Assembly (NCBI RefSeq): GCF_018135625.1
Contig: NZ_CP073078.1
Span: 5,488,501 to 5,552,500, forward strand
Source: Phenylobacterium montanum
GTDB lineage: Bacteria; Pseudomonadota; Alphaproteobacteria; Caulobacterales; Caulobacteraceae
Direction of reading: 5' to 3'
Length of the DNA: 64,000 nt
Positions 55,595 to 64,000 of this stretch are shown here, piece after piece. Within the stretch, counting starts at the first letter, position 1. Each line of letters begins with the position of its first letter. Under the pieces are notes generated by a model. The model was not told the origin of the DNA and did no database searches. It was given only the letters and a program-made list of their open reading frames with translations. A program made the position numbers and the translations under genes.

Positions 55595-56704
55595 TTGCTG
55601 ACCCGTAGAACCGTCGTCTCGACCGCCGGCGCCCTCGGCGCAGCCGCCGCCATCGGCGCCGGGCCGGCCGTCGCCAAAAAAGCCCGGCGCAAGCCGATCG
55701 TCATCGCCCATCGCGGCTGCAGCGGCGAGCGGCCCGAAGAATCGCGCCTGGCCTATGAGCTGGCCATCGACGAGGGCGCCGACTTCATTGAGCCGGATCT
55801 CTGCCCGACCAAGGACGGTCACCTGGTCTGCCGTCACGAGCCCGAGATCGGGGGCACCACCGATGTCGCCCATCACCCCGAGTTCGCCGATCGCAAGAAG
55901 ACCCTGGTGATCGACGGCGAGAGCATCACCGGCTGGTTCACCCAGGACTTCACCCTGGAGGAGTTGAAGACCCTGCGTTGCCGCGAGCGCCTGCCGGAAA
56001 TCAGGCCCGACAGCGCCAAGTTCGACGGCCAGGCGCCGATTCTGACCTATCAGGAGGTGGTCGACATCGCCCGCGCCGGCACGCGCCGCACGGGTCGGAC
56101 GGTCGGCACCTATCCGGAGATGAAGCACCCGACCTTCTTCGCCTCCATCGGCCTGCCGCTGGAGCACCGGCTGGCGCATCTCCTGAAGATCAACAACCTC
56201 AGCTCGCGCAGCGCGCCGGTGTTCGTGCAGTGCTTCGAGGTCGGGGCGCTGAAGACCTTCTCGCACCTGTCGGCGGCGCCGCGGGTGCAGCTGATCGACA
56301 ACGAGGGCGGGCCGGCCGACCTGCCCAAGCTGACCTATGCCGAGATGGTCACGCCCGCGGGGCTGAAGCAGGTTCGCGCCTATGCCGACGCCATCGGGCC
56401 CAACCAGGCCATGGTGCTGGACTTCAACGCCCAGCCCAAGCCGAAGCCCACCAGCCTGGTGGCCGACGCCCACAAGGCGGGGGTGATGGTGCACAGCTGG
56501 ACGGCGCGCAAGGAGAACTTCTTCCTGCCCAAGTCGCTGCAGATCGGCGATCCCGCAGCCCCCGACTTCGCCCGCCAGACGGGCGACATCGACTATCTGC
56601 TGGGCGCCCTCTATGCGACCGGCATCGACGGGGTGTTCAGCGACTTCTCCTCCCTCAACCTGAAGGCCAGGAACGCTTACCTGGCCTCGCGCGCGCACGC
56701 CTGA
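55595..56704 (+). CDS. Exported glycerophosphodiester phosphodiesterase (GlpQ-like)
   Basis: This enzyme hydrolyses glycerophosphodiesters to glycerol 3-phosphate and the head-group alcohol. The signal MLTRRTVVSTAGALGAAAA looks like a Tat or Sec signal. Catalytic elements are VIAHRGCSGERPEES, FIEPDLCPTKDGHLV with CRHE, and the later VHSWTAR. The 369-residue length fits the periplasmic GlpQ type. The start is TTG, set by GAGGAG at 55581-55586, 8 bases upstream; no ATG is available near the signal. Together with the OPA antiporter and the APC permease it suggests uptake of both halves of a glycerophosphodiester. Confidence 0.9.
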   Translation: MLTRRTVVSTAGALGAAAAIGAGPAVAKKARRKPIVIAHRGCSGERPEESRLAYELAIDEGADFIEPDLCPTKDGHLVCRHEPEIGGTTDVAHHPEFADRKKTLVIDGESITGWFTQDFTLEELKTLRCRERLPEIRPDSAKFDGQAPILTYQEVVDIARAGTRRTGRTVGTYPEMKHPTFFASIGLPLEHRLAHLLKINNLSSRSAPVFVQCFEVGALKTFSHLSAAPRVQLIDNEGGPADLPKLTYAEMVTPAGLKQVRAYADAIGPNQAMVLDFNAQPKPKPTSLVADAHKAGVMVHSWTARKENFFLPKSLQIGDPAAPDFARQTGDIDYLLGALYATGIDGVFSDFSSLNLKARNAYLASRAHA

Positions 56705-56717
56705 CGGAGGAAGCCGA

Positions 56718-58247
56718 TTGAGCGAAGATGAAGCGTCCGACGACGTCGCCGCCCTGCACGCCATGGGCTACGCGCAGGAGCTGGCCCGCAACATGGGGCG
56801 CTTCTCCAACTTCGCCATCTCGTTCTCGATCATCTGCATTCTCTCCGGCGGGGTGAATTCCCTGGCCCAGGCGACCAGCGGGGCGGGCGGCGCGGCGGTG
56901 GGGCTGGGTTGGCCGATCGGCGGGGGCTGCGCCCTGTTGTTCGCGCTCGGCATGGCCCAGATCGCCTCGGCCTATCCGACCGCCGGCGGGCTCTATCACT
57001 GGAGCTCGATCCTCGGGGGACGGTTCTGGGGCTGGCTTACCGCGTGGTTCAACCTGATCGGCCTGATCACCGTCCTGGCGGCGATCAATGTCGGCACCTT
57101 CGGCTTCTTCGTCGGCGCCTTCGGGAGCAGCCTGCACGTTTCGGCCGGCTACTGGCCGCAGCTGATCTTCATGGTCGTGGTCACCGGCCTACACGGCCTG
57201 GTCAACCACCTGGGCATCAAGCTGACCTCGCGCCTGACCGATCTCTCCGGCTATCTGATCCTGGGCGGGGCGGTGCTGCTGACCGCGCTGCTCTTGATCT
57301 ACGCCCCGAGCCATCACATCGAGCGCCTGTGGACCTTCGCCAACTATTCCGGCGACGCCGGCGGCGGGGTCTGGCCCAGGACCGGCTCGGTCTTCATGCT
57401 GTTGATGCTGGGCCTGCTCCTGCCGGTCTATACCCTGACCGGCTACGACGCCTCGGCCCATACGGCGGAAGAGACGGTGGACGCCTCGCGCAACGTGCCG
57501 CGGGGGATCATCCACGCCGTGATCTGGGCCTCGCTGTTCGCCTGGGTGCTCTCCTGCGCCTTCGTCATCGCCATACCGGACATGAAGGAGGCCGCGCGCC
57601 AGGGCTGGAACGTGTTCTTCTGGGTGATGGATAAGACGCTGCCCAGGCCGGTCGAGCTTCTGGTCTACGCCGTAATTTTCGTCGCCCAGTTCCTGGCGGG
57701 GCTTGCGACCGTGACCTCGGTCTCGCGCATGATCTTCGCCTTCGCCCGCGACGACGGCCTGCCGGCCTCGCATCTGTTCAAGAAGGTCAGCCCGCGCTTT
57801 CGCACGCCGGTGGCCGCGATCTGGGTCGGGGTGGGGCTCGCGGTGGCGTTCACGGTCTATGCGGACGCCTACTCGACGGTCGTGTCGGTGACTTCGATCA
57901 TCCTCTACATGTCCTACGCCATGCCGATCGCGGCCGGGCTGTTCGCCTACGGGCGCAGCTGGACCCGCATGGGGCCCTGGGACATGGGACCGGCCTACCG
58001 CATCGTCGCCGGTCTCTGCATCGCCGTCTCGCTGGGCATCTTCTACATCGGGGTGCAGCCGCCCAACGGCCAGGCCCTGGTCGTGCTTCTGGCGATCTTC
58101 GCCATCACCGGCGCGCTGTGGCTGGTCTCCGAGCGCAAGCGGTTCAAGGGGCCGCCGATCGGGAGCGAGATCGCCAAGCGCCGGGCCGAGATCGCGGAGG
58201 CGGAATCCCTGCTCGACGCTGCGGCCGAGGCTGCGCCGCCGGCCTGA
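56718..58247 (+). CDS. APC-family amino acid/amine permease
   Basis: A 509-residue, 12-helix permease of the amino acid-polyamine-organocation family. The first helices contain SFSIICILSGGVNSLAQATS, and PTAGGLYHWSSILGGRFWGW is the typical loop of the GABA/choline/ethanolamine-like branch. SRMIFAFARDDGLPAS marks the later conserved loop. The start is TTG, with GGAGG (56706-56710) directly after the phosphodiesterase stop and 7 bases before it. As the last gene of the ligase/dehydrogenase run it probably imports the amine or amino acid processed there. It ends 15 bases from the convergent PilZ gene. Confidence 0.9.
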   Translation: MSEDEASDDVAALHAMGYAQELARNMGRFSNFAISFSIICILSGGVNSLAQATSGAGGAAVGLGWPIGGGCALLFALGMAQIASAYPTAGGLYHWSSILGGRFWGWLTAWFNLIGLITVLAAINVGTFGFFVGAFGSSLHVSAGYWPQLIFMVVVTGLHGLVNHLGIKLTSRLTDLSGYLILGGAVLLTALLLIYAPSHHIERLWTFANYSGDAGGGVWPRTGSVFMLLMLGLLLPVYTLTGYDASAHTAEETVDASRNVPRGIIHAVIWASLFAWVLSCAFVIAIPDMKEAARQGWNVFFWVMDKTLPRPVELLVYAVIFVAQFLAGLATVTSVSRMIFAFARDDGLPASHLFKKVSPRFRTPVAAIWVGVGLAVAFTVYADAYSTVVSVTSIILYMSYAMPIAAGLFAYGRSWTRMGPWDMGPAYRIVAGLCIAVSLGIFYIGVQPPNGQALVVLLAIFAITGALWLVSERKRFKGPPIGSEIAKRRAEIAEAESLLDAAAEAAPPA

Positions 58248-58262
58248 CCCGAACGGGCGATC

Positions 58263-58589
58263 CTAACCCATGGACTCCGGACTTTGTCGCTCGTCAAAGT
58301 CGAGGCCGGCGTCCCGGCCCAATTGCCAGATGACAGTGGCGCCCATCAGCGAATTGGATTGGACCACAAAGAGTTCGAGCCGCTTCGGAAGCTGACCGGA
58401 CCCCTGAAAACTGATCCTGGCGCCCGTAGCCGATATGTCGACGATCATGCATTCAGCCTCGAACGCCGCATCGGCGTTGGAGATGCGCGCCGCCCAAGCC
58501 ACAGGTATGCGCACTGCGCGGCGTCGTTCCACTCCAGCTGGCCTTTGAGCCGGGTCAACGGACTGCGCTTCGGATAGGGCCTCCAACAT
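58263..58589 (-). CDS. PilZ-domain protein
   Basis: A 108-residue single-domain protein. The c-di-GMP-binding signature is visible as ERRRAVRIPVAW (RxxxR) and, about 30 residues later, VDISATGARISF (DxSxxG). Such stand-alone PilZ proteins act as c-di-GMP-responsive adaptors. The ATG at 58589 has GAGGAG 4 bases upstream; the frame is open to 58664 but that extension lacks a ribosome site. Two adjacent genes give no clue to its target. Confidence 0.85.
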   Translation of the reverse strand: MLEALSEAQSVDPAQRPAGVERRRAVRIPVAWAARISNADAAFEAECMIVDISATGARISFQGSGQLPKRLELFVVQSNSLMGATVIWQLGRDAGLDFDERQSPESMG

Positions 58590-58644
58590 TGGCTCCTCGC
58601 TTTCGGAAGCAGACGACCGGCGGGCAGGCCTCGCCCACAGATAT

Positions 58645-58662
58645 GTGCAGAACGCTCTGCAC
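58645..58662. repeat. Short inverted repeat upstream of the PilZ gene
   Basis: GTGCAG and CTGCAC flank a 6-base centre in the 195-base gap before the PilZ gene, where it would fall in the promoter or 5' leader. The rest of the gap (58663-58740) is strongly AT-rich, unlike the surrounding DNA, and probably holds the promoter. Confidence 0.35.
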
Positions 58663-58784
58663 AAGCTCTACATAGGCGGCCATTACTGCAAATATAACAG
58701 TAAAATCATATAGTTAATTCAATTCATTAATTTTTTAAGGATGAACGGATCTGGGCGAGGCGCTTCGCTCAAATCACCTCGACC

Positions 58785-59918
58785 CTACGCCTGGTGGAAC
58801 CTCTGGGGCGCCAGCTTCGCCGCGTCGACGCCGAAAGCCCTCAGGTCCTCCGGGACCTGGCGGCCCAATATCAAAGCCGCCGCGAGCCGCCCCGCCGCCG
58901 GCGCGGTCTGCACGCCATAGCCGCCCTGGCCGGCCAGCCAGAAGAAGCCGTCGCAGGCGCCGTCATAGCCGATCACCGGCGAACGGTCCGGCGCGAAGGT
59001 GCGCAGCCCCGCCCAGGACCGCAGCACCCGGCGCACCGGCAGGTCCGCCACCTGCTGGATGCGGTCGACGCACTCGGCCACATCCATATCGTCCGGCCAG
59101 GCGTCGCAGGGGGCCGACGAAGTCTCGTCCGCCGGCGAGGCCAGGATGCGGCCAGCGTCGGGCTTGAAGTAGAAGCTTTCGAGGATGTCGATCACCGCCG
59201 GCCAAGCGGTGATGTCATGGCCTTCCGGCGCCTCGATCAGAAGGGCCGTACGGCGCAGCGGGGCCAGGCCCACAGAATGCGCGCCGGCCAGCTCGGCCAC
59301 CTGGTCCGCCCAGGCGCCCGCGGCGTCGACCACCACCCCGGCCGTGACGGTCTCGCCATCCCTGAAGCGAACGCTCCAACCCTCCGAGGACCGGTTCAAC
59401 TCCACGATCTCGGCCGACAGGCGGATATCGGCGCCCTTGGCCTTGGCGCCTTTCAGGAAGCCGACATGCAGGCCGTTGACGTCGATGTCGCAGGCCGAGG
59501 GCTCCGCCAGAGCGGCCGTGGTCTTGCCGGGATAGAGGATAGGGACGCGGCGACGAGCCTCGGCGGCGTCGAGCAGGTGGGTTTCGATCCCATTGCCGCG
59601 AACCTCGTCCGCCAGCTCCGTCAGCGCCGCCTCGTCGCCGGGCGCGGCCAGGTACAGGCAGCCGCGGGGCGAGAGCAGGGGATAGTCGCAGAAGCCCGCC
59701 GGCGGGGCGTCGAAGAAGGCGCGGCTGGCGGTGGTCAGGGCGCGGATGTTGGCGTCGCCATAGGCGGCCGAATAGAGCGCCGCCGACCGGCCGGTGGTGT
59801 GATAGCCATGCTGGTCTTCGCGCTCGGCCACCAGAACCTTGGCTTCGCCGGCCAGGGCGAAGGCGGCCGAGGCCCCAGCCATGCCGGAGCCGATGATCAG
59901 GACGTCGAAATGGGCCAT
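58785..59918 (-). CDS. DauA-like FAD-dependent amino acid dehydrogenase
   Basis: A 377-residue flavoprotein of the DAO family. It has the FAD-binding motif IIGSGMAGASAAFAL, HTTGRSAALYSAAYGD, and the C-terminal FFWLAGQGGYGVQTAPAAG. Its layout closely recalls the Pseudomonas D-arginine dehydrogenase DauA (GRSAA, DESFYxKPDAG-like ESFYFKPDAG, WAGLRTF). It probably deaminates a D-amino acid or glycine derivative with a quinone as acceptor. No signal peptide. It is transcribed alone; partner genes for arginine use are not visible. Confidence 0.88.
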   Translation of the reverse strand: MAHFDVLIIGSGMAGASAAFALAGEAKVLVAEREDQHGYHTTGRSAALYSAAYGDANIRALTTASRAFFDAPPAGFCDYPLLSPRGCLYLAAPGDEAALTELADEVRGNGIETHLLDAAEARRRVPILYPGKTTAALAEPSACDIDVNGLHVGFLKGAKAKGADIRLSAEIVELNRSSEGWSVRFRDGETVTAGVVVDAAGAWADQVAELAGAHSVGLAPLRRTALLIEAPEGHDITAWPAVIDILESFYFKPDAGRILASPADETSSAPCDAWPDDMDVAECVDRIQQVADLPVRRVLRSWAGLRTFAPDRSPVIGYDGACDGFFWLAGQGGYGVQTAPAAGRLAAALILGRQVPEDLRAFGVDAAKLAPQRFHQA

Positions 59919-60283
59919 GGTTGGACTCTTGCAGCTTGGCGGCCAGCTCTAGCATGGCGTTGGCGGACAGGCTCCTGAGAATGCATTCCGCCGCGCCCTC
60001 GGCTTTGATGCGCCGGCGCTTTGCAATCCTTTGTCCAGGTCAAGCTCGTTTGCTTCCGAAGTCCTGTGTGTGGTTCTATATTCAGTGTATTAGTTAAACT
60101 TTCGACGCGACAACTATAAGTAATATTTTCAAGTTAAGCTTGTTGTACTGTGACTTGTGGCACGACTTCTTCCCTGATTTGCTGGTTTCATGAGCCGTTA
60201 TCGCGTTCGTTGAGGTGCTCCCGCTGCGGAGCTGCTTCCGCCTGCCTGCGGCCTCGACCAACAAACAACCGGGGAGATGCTGC
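59919..60283. other. Intergenic region with AT-rich tract
   Basis: The 365-base gap between two divergent genes contains an AT-rich tract at about 60060-60200, against a GC-rich background. It probably includes the promoter of the 1128-residue protein gene. No gene and no RpoN or EcfG site with proper spacing was found. Confidence 0.5.
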
Positions 60284-63200
60284 ATGGCCGCCAAGACCAC
60301 CTCCAGCGCGCGGAGCGCCGGCGGCGCCCAACCTGCCGTAGGGATCGCCCCCCTGGCGATCAATCGCCAGCGCATTCCGGCCACGGTCGACTTCCTGGGC
60401 GAGGACAATCCAAGGATCGCCGCCAAGCTGCAGCCGTTCCGCATCGCTGCGGCGAACAAGGTGTTCCTGGGGCTCGACGCGGTGAAGACCAGCATGGCGG
60501 CGATCACCGACCTGCTGAATGCGCCGTCCGTGCCGAGCAACATTCTTGGGGTGCTGAACAACGCCGACGGCCTGCCGGCTGCGCGGGTGCAGATCACCTT
60601 CGACCCGGCTCAGGTCAACGCCCAGCCGCCGGCCACCACGGTCCTGACCGGCGATGACGGCGGCTTCACCATCCCCATGCCTAGCGCCGCGGCCATGCCC
60701 AAAGGCGGGCTGACCTTCGCCGTCCATGGCGCCAACGGCAACGCCAGCTTCACCCTGACGCCGCAGCAGATCGCCGCCAACGGCCTGGTGGGCGTGGTCG
60801 CCCTGGACGCGCAACTCGACCCCTTGCCGCTGTCGATCCTGGGCGCGCTGAAGGCGATCCTGCCCCAGACCCTGCCCGACCCCGGAGCGCCGCCGCCGGC
60901 CAATCCGCCGGTGCTGCCGACCGTCACTCTGGGCGAGGACGACGGCTGCCAGATGTCGTTCAGCGCCAATCCCTCGATCGACCAGTTTCCCTATGGCGTG
61001 TTCATCCGCCTGGTCGAGCCGCGCATGTCGATCGTCAACGAGATCATCCGCATCCGGTTCGGGGACCAGGGCGCGTTCTTTCCCCTGACCATCTACGGCA
61101 CCGGCCTCCTGGAGGAGACGGTCACCGACTATGTCGACCGCATCCCCGTCGACCAGCCGCTCAGCGTCGACGGCTTCCGCGACCAGATCATGGGCGTAGG
61201 CCCCGACGGGATCACCGTGGCCGACGAGACCGTGCCCATGGCCGCCTCCCTGGGCCTCGGCTACGTGCTGGAGATGCAGCAGCAGTGGACCTTCAAGGGC
61301 GTCGCCCTCGGCGACCTGGTCTATTCCCTGCCGCTGGCGCCCGGCGAGCAGCAGCAGGTGGCGGTGTTCGAGCGCCAGGACACCTCGACGGTGACCGAGA
61401 GCGAGTTCTTCACCGAGGAGGAGATCGCCACCCAGGCGGCCCTGGCCGACACCTCGACCCAGGCCACCTTCAACTCCGCCTTCGAGGAGGCGCAGCAGGC
61501 CGGCAGCTCCTTCCAGTCCTCGTCGTCCTCCTGGGGCGCCGGCGGCACCCTGATCATCTTCAGCGCCGGCGGCGGCGGGACCTCGTCCTCCGGCTCCTCC
61601 AACGAGTGGCTGCAGGGCCAGCGCGACACCGCTCAGCAGGCGGCCCAGACCACCCATTCCTCGTCCATGAGCCAGGCCGCCGCCCGGCGCAGCGCCGCCC
61701 GCACCGGCATGCGCCTGGCCAGCGCCAGCGAGAGCGAGACGGTGACCACCAAGGTGATCACCAACCATAATCACACCCGCGCCATGACCATGCAGTACTG
61801 GGAGGTCCTGCGGAACTACGACGTCACCACAGTGATCGACGGCCTGACCCTGGCCTGCCTGGTGCCGATGCAGATCGTGCGCTTCCTGCCGCCCGGCCAG
61901 CCCATGACCATCACCGATCCCACCACCCTGGTGGGCGGCGGCGGGACCCTGGCCGACAACCGCAGGCCGCTCCTGACCCGCTACGCCTCGATGATCAAGC
62001 ACCTGGACGTGCTGCAGCAGGCCGTGCCCGGCGCCTATCGCTACGGCCTGACCCTTCTCGCCCAGTTCGCCGCCGACCCAACGGCGGTGGTCGAGCCGGA
62101 GGGCGGGGTGGCCGAGGACGTGGTCGGCCTGACCCTGACCGGCAGCTTCCTGCGCTGCGAGCAGATCTGGGTCTCGGCGGTGACGCGCCGCAACACCCGG
62201 GTCGGCCCGGTGCTGCTGGGCAATGTCGCGCCCGCCATCCCCCAGGACACCTTCTCCAGCCAGGACGATCTGGTGGCCTGGCTGCTCAACCAGCGGCAGG
62301 GCGGCAGCTACACCTTCACCGCCAACCTGGCCCTGCCGAGCTCTATCAACCGCGCAGACATCGTCGGCTTCGAGATTTCGCGCAGCTTCATGCCACTGTC
62401 CTACACCCTGATCTCGGCCGAGATGGCGGCGCTGAACGCGATCAACAACAGCTTCGGCGGCGCGCTGCTCGGCGAGGCGATCACCTCGATCCTGGGCAAC
62501 GATCCGGCCGCCAATGTGCGCAAGACCATCCGGCTCAACCCGTCGGACCTGGAGAGCGCCGTCGGCGGGCCGTTCCTGACCAACTTCCAGGCCGCCATCG
62601 TCGAATTCGACGCCAGCGGCAACCCGATCACCAAGCCGCCGAACGAGACCTACGCCAACGACTCCCTGGGTGGCGTCGAACTGCCCCCGCAGCCCTATCC
62701 GGTGCCGGCGCTGCAGATCTCACCGGTGCTGCGCTTCCACGAGATCCTCGAGATCGAGAAGGCGCTGCACCACGTGATGCGCAACACCACCCTCTATTCC
62801 AAGGCCCTCTGGTCCTCGATGACGCCTGAGGAGCGGGCCATCCTGCTCGACGGCTACACCATCGGCGTGCCGAGTGGCGGGATCACCGATCCCAGCCAGA
62901 TGGTGCCGCTGATGAACTGCGTGCAGAACCGCCTCTTGGGCTTCTTCGGCAACTCGATGATCCTGCCCTTCATCATCCCGCCGGAGGTGGCCGATTCCAT
63001 GCAGCTGGATCCGGCGGCGATCCAGAAGACGCTCCTGGCCTATCACCAGGCGAATTTCGATCCGCCGGTCTCGACCGCCTCGCTGCCGACCCGCGGCGTG
63101 CTGGGCGAGGCGGTGCTAGGCCACTGCCCGTCGTCCGAAAAGATCGACCTGACCCGGTTCTGGAACTGGCAGGACGCGCCGGCCGACACCGCCCCGGCGA

Positions 63201-63670
63201 TTGCGGCCACGGCCCTGCCGACCTCCTCGGCCTCGCTGACCACGGGCCTGACTGCGCCCAACTCCCTGGGCGCCCTGCCGAGCCTGATCAACAACGTGCA
63301 GGCTGCGCCGCAGCCGAACATGAGCCTGTTGCAGGCCCTCGGCCAGAACGCCGCCTCGCAGAAAGACTTCGACACCGCCCTGACCGGCGCGGCCCAGCTG
63401 GTCGGACTGATCCAGAACGCCCAGAACACCGGCAACCAGGCCCGCGCCGATACGCTGAAGACCAGCCAGGAGCTGACTTCCCAGGCGATCACCACCCTGG
63501 GCAACATCGTCACCAGCCAGGGCGACTCCAGCAAGGGCGGCAAGAGCGGTGGCAGCGGCGACAGCGGAAGCGGTGGCGGCAGCGGCGGGGGAGGCGGGTC
63601 CAGCGGCGGCTCCGACGCCGGCAGCCTCGCCAGCTCGCTCCTGCCCATCATCCTCGCAGCGTTCCTCTAG
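60284..63670 (+). CDS. Large protein of unknown function (1128 aa)
   Basis: I do not recognise this family. It has no signal peptide. Residues about 85-180 resemble a carboxypeptidase-regulatory or SpaA-like beta-sandwich (LPAARVQITFDPAQVN, VLTGDDGGFTIPM). Residues about 320-480 include VYSLPLAPGEQQQVAVFERQ, then a Gln/Ser/Ala-rich, helix-prone segment and a Gly/Ser patch (SSSSWGAGGTLI). A probable beta domain follows (LTGSFLRCEQIWVSAVTRR). The C-terminal 80 residues are low-complexity Gly/Ser followed by a hydrophobic end LASSLLPIILAAFL. GGGGAG lies 7 bases before the ATG. It is the first gene of an operon with an IPT/TIG protein 12 bases downstream, suggesting a surface or structural assembly. 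Confidence 0.8.
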   Translation: MAAKTTSSARSAGGAQPAVGIAPLAINRQRIPATVDFLGEDNPRIAAKLQPFRIAAANKVFLGLDAVKTSMAAITDLLNAPSVPSNILGVLNNADGLPAARVQITFDPAQVNAQPPATTVLTGDDGGFTIPMPSAAAMPKGGLTFAVHGANGNASFTLTPQQIAANGLVGVVALDAQLDPLPLSILGALKAILPQTLPDPGAPPPANPPVLPTVTLGEDDGCQMSFSANPSIDQFPYGVFIRLVEPRMSIVNEIIRIRFGDQGAFFPLTIYGTGLLEETVTDYVDRIPVDQPLSVDGFRDQIMGVGPDGITVADETVPMAASLGLGYVLEMQQQWTFKGVALGDLVYSLPLAPGEQQQVAVFERQDTSTVTESEFFTEEEIATQAALADTSTQATFNSAFEEAQQAGSSFQSSSSSWGAGGTLIIFSAGGGGTSSSGSSNEWLQGQRDTAQQAAQTTHSSSMSQAAARRSAARTGMRLASASESETVTTKVITNHNHTRAMTMQYWEVLRNYDVTTVIDGLTLACLVPMQIVRFLPPGQPMTITDPTTLVGGGGTLADNRRPLLTRYASMIKHLDVLQQAVPGAYRYGLTLLAQFAADPTAVVEPEGGVAEDVVGLTLTGSFLRCEQIWVSAVTRRNTRVGPVLLGNVAPAIPQDTFSSQDDLVAWLLNQRQGGSYTFTANLALPSSINRADIVGFEISRSFMPLSYTLISAEMAALNAINNSFGGALLGEAITSILGNDPAANVRKTIRLNPSDLESAVGGPFLTNFQAAIVEFDASGNPITKPPNETYANDSLGGVELPPQPYPVPALQISPVLRFHEILEIEKALHHVMRNTTLYSKALWSSMTPEERAILLDGYTIGVPSGGITDPSQMVPLMNCVQNRLLGFFGNSMILPFIIPPEVADSMQLDPAAIQKTLLAYHQANFDPPVSTASLPTRGVLGEAVLGHCPSSEKIDLTRFWNWQDAPADTAPAIAATALPTSSASLTTGLTAPNSLGALPSLINNVQAAPQPNMSLLQALGQNAASQKDFDTALTGAAQLVGLIQNAQNTGNQARADTLKTSQELTSQAITTLGNIVTSQGDSSKGGKSGGSGDSGSGGGSGGGGGSSGGSDAGSLASSLLPIILAAFL

Positions 63671-63682
63671 GGGGAAACCGCC

Positions 63683-64000
63683 ATGGCTCTTCCGACCCTC
63701 TCTTCGATCGCGCCCATCTCCGGCCCCGCCGCCGGCGGGACCATCGTCACCCTGACCGGGACCGGCTTCACGGGCGCCCTGGCGGTGGGCTTCGGCGACA
63801 GCAACGCCGCCTCCCTGACCGTGCTGAGCGACACCCAGATCATCGCCATCAGCCCGGCCGGGAGCGGCACGGTCAATGTCACCGTGGTCAGCCCGGGCGG
63901 CCGCTCGGCGATCAACGCCTCGGCCCAGTTCGCCTTCACCAGCGAGGCGTCGAGCACCGCGGCGCCGACCTATTTCGTCGACCCGGCGCTGACCTCGCAG
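63683..64000 (+). CDS. IPT/TIG-domain protein, 3' end outside window
   Basis: The frame starts at an ATG with GGGGAAA 7-8 bases upstream and stays open for 106 codons to the window end. Residues 1-90 form an IPT/TIG immunoglobulin-like domain: LSSIAPISGPAAGGTIVTLT, GTGFTGALAVGFG, TVLSDTQIIAISPAG and VTVVSPGGRS. Such domains occur in surface and carbohydrate-binding proteins. No signal peptide is seen, as for the upstream partner. Its full length and function are unknown. Confidence 0.75.
   Translation, partial: MALPTLSSIAPISGPAAGGTIVTLTGTGFTGALAVGFGDSNAASLTVLSDTQIIAISPAGSGTVNVTVVSPGGRSAINASAQFAFTSEASSTAAPTYFVDPALTSQ

Noticed and set aside
52984-55704. 906-codon minus-strand open frame
   Set aside because: Spans the complement of two dehydrogenase genes with complete active sites; composition is His/Gly/Arg-rich shadow type.
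60140-60180. TGGCAC resembling an RpoN promoter
   Set aside because: The downstream GC element at the required spacing is missing.
60188-62002. 604-codon minus-strand open frame
   Set aside because: Complement of the large unknown gene; the plus frame has a good ribosome site and continues in an operon.

Overview
The window is one contiguous stretch of a high-GC alphaproteobacterial chromosome, most likely a member of the Caulobacterales (Caulobacter/Phenylobacterium-like). This rests on the PhyR general-stress regulator with EcfG-type promoters, the TonB-receptor-plus-glycosidase loci, and two dispersed palindromic elements of a kind common in these genomes. The genus is an inference. I see no rRNA, tRNA, CRISPR array, transposase or prophage gene.

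Region 1 (1-12798) is a hemicellulose locus that fits xyloglucan: a GH31 alpha-xylosidase cut by the window edge, a GH3 beta-glucosidase, an SGNH-type acetylesterase, a GH29 alpha-L-fucosidase, a GH27 alpha-galactosidase-type enzyme and a GH74 xyloglucanase. A low-GC orphan gene and a perfect 32-nt inverted repeat interrupt it. Region 2 (12891-18867) is a stress and envelope block: PhyR, small stress proteins behind EcfG-like promoters, a DAG-kinase-like lipid kinase translationally coupled to a metallophosphoesterase, a GtrA-like membrane protein and a zinc metallopeptidase-like protein.

Region 3 (19169-28520) is the most unusual. A complete type I secretion system (ABC transporter, HlyD adaptor, TolC channel) faces a gene for an 828-residue protein that joins an N-terminal metalloprotease-like domain to about 19 strand-loop-strand repeats. 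These repeats are the kind that carry O-heptose in AIDA-I/TibA autotransporters. A dedicated strand-loop-strand O-heptosyltransferase, with its four-Cys metal finger, is transcribed divergently from it. No autotransporter barrel is present, so this looks like a type I-secreted, heptosylated protease/adhesin.

Region 4 (28605-43234) starts with a lone acyl-CoA dehydrogenase. It then holds a galactan system: TonB receptor, GH53 endo-galactanase and GH2 beta-galactosidase on the minus strand. Divergent from these is an operon for galactose breakdown through galactonate (lactonase, IlvD/Edd-type dehydratase, KDGal kinase, KDPGal aldolase), with a sodium symporter and a GntR regulator. Galactose dehydrogenase is not in the window. 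A palindromic element sits in frame inside the signal-peptide region of the GH53 gene.

Region 5 (43399-59918) has a choline-sulfatase behind a perfect palindromic operator, a second TonB receptor, a secreted PHP-type metallohydrolase and an organophosphate antiporter. A run of glutamine-synthetase-like ligase, aldehyde dehydrogenase, iron alcohol dehydrogenase, secreted glycerophosphodiesterase and APC permease follows. Together they suggest salvage of phosphodiester head groups and their amines, possibly by gamma-glutamylation. A PilZ protein and a DauA-like FAD dehydrogenase close the block. Region 6 (60284-64000) is a two-gene operon of an unrecognised 1128-residue protein and an IPT/TIG-domain protein cut by the window end.
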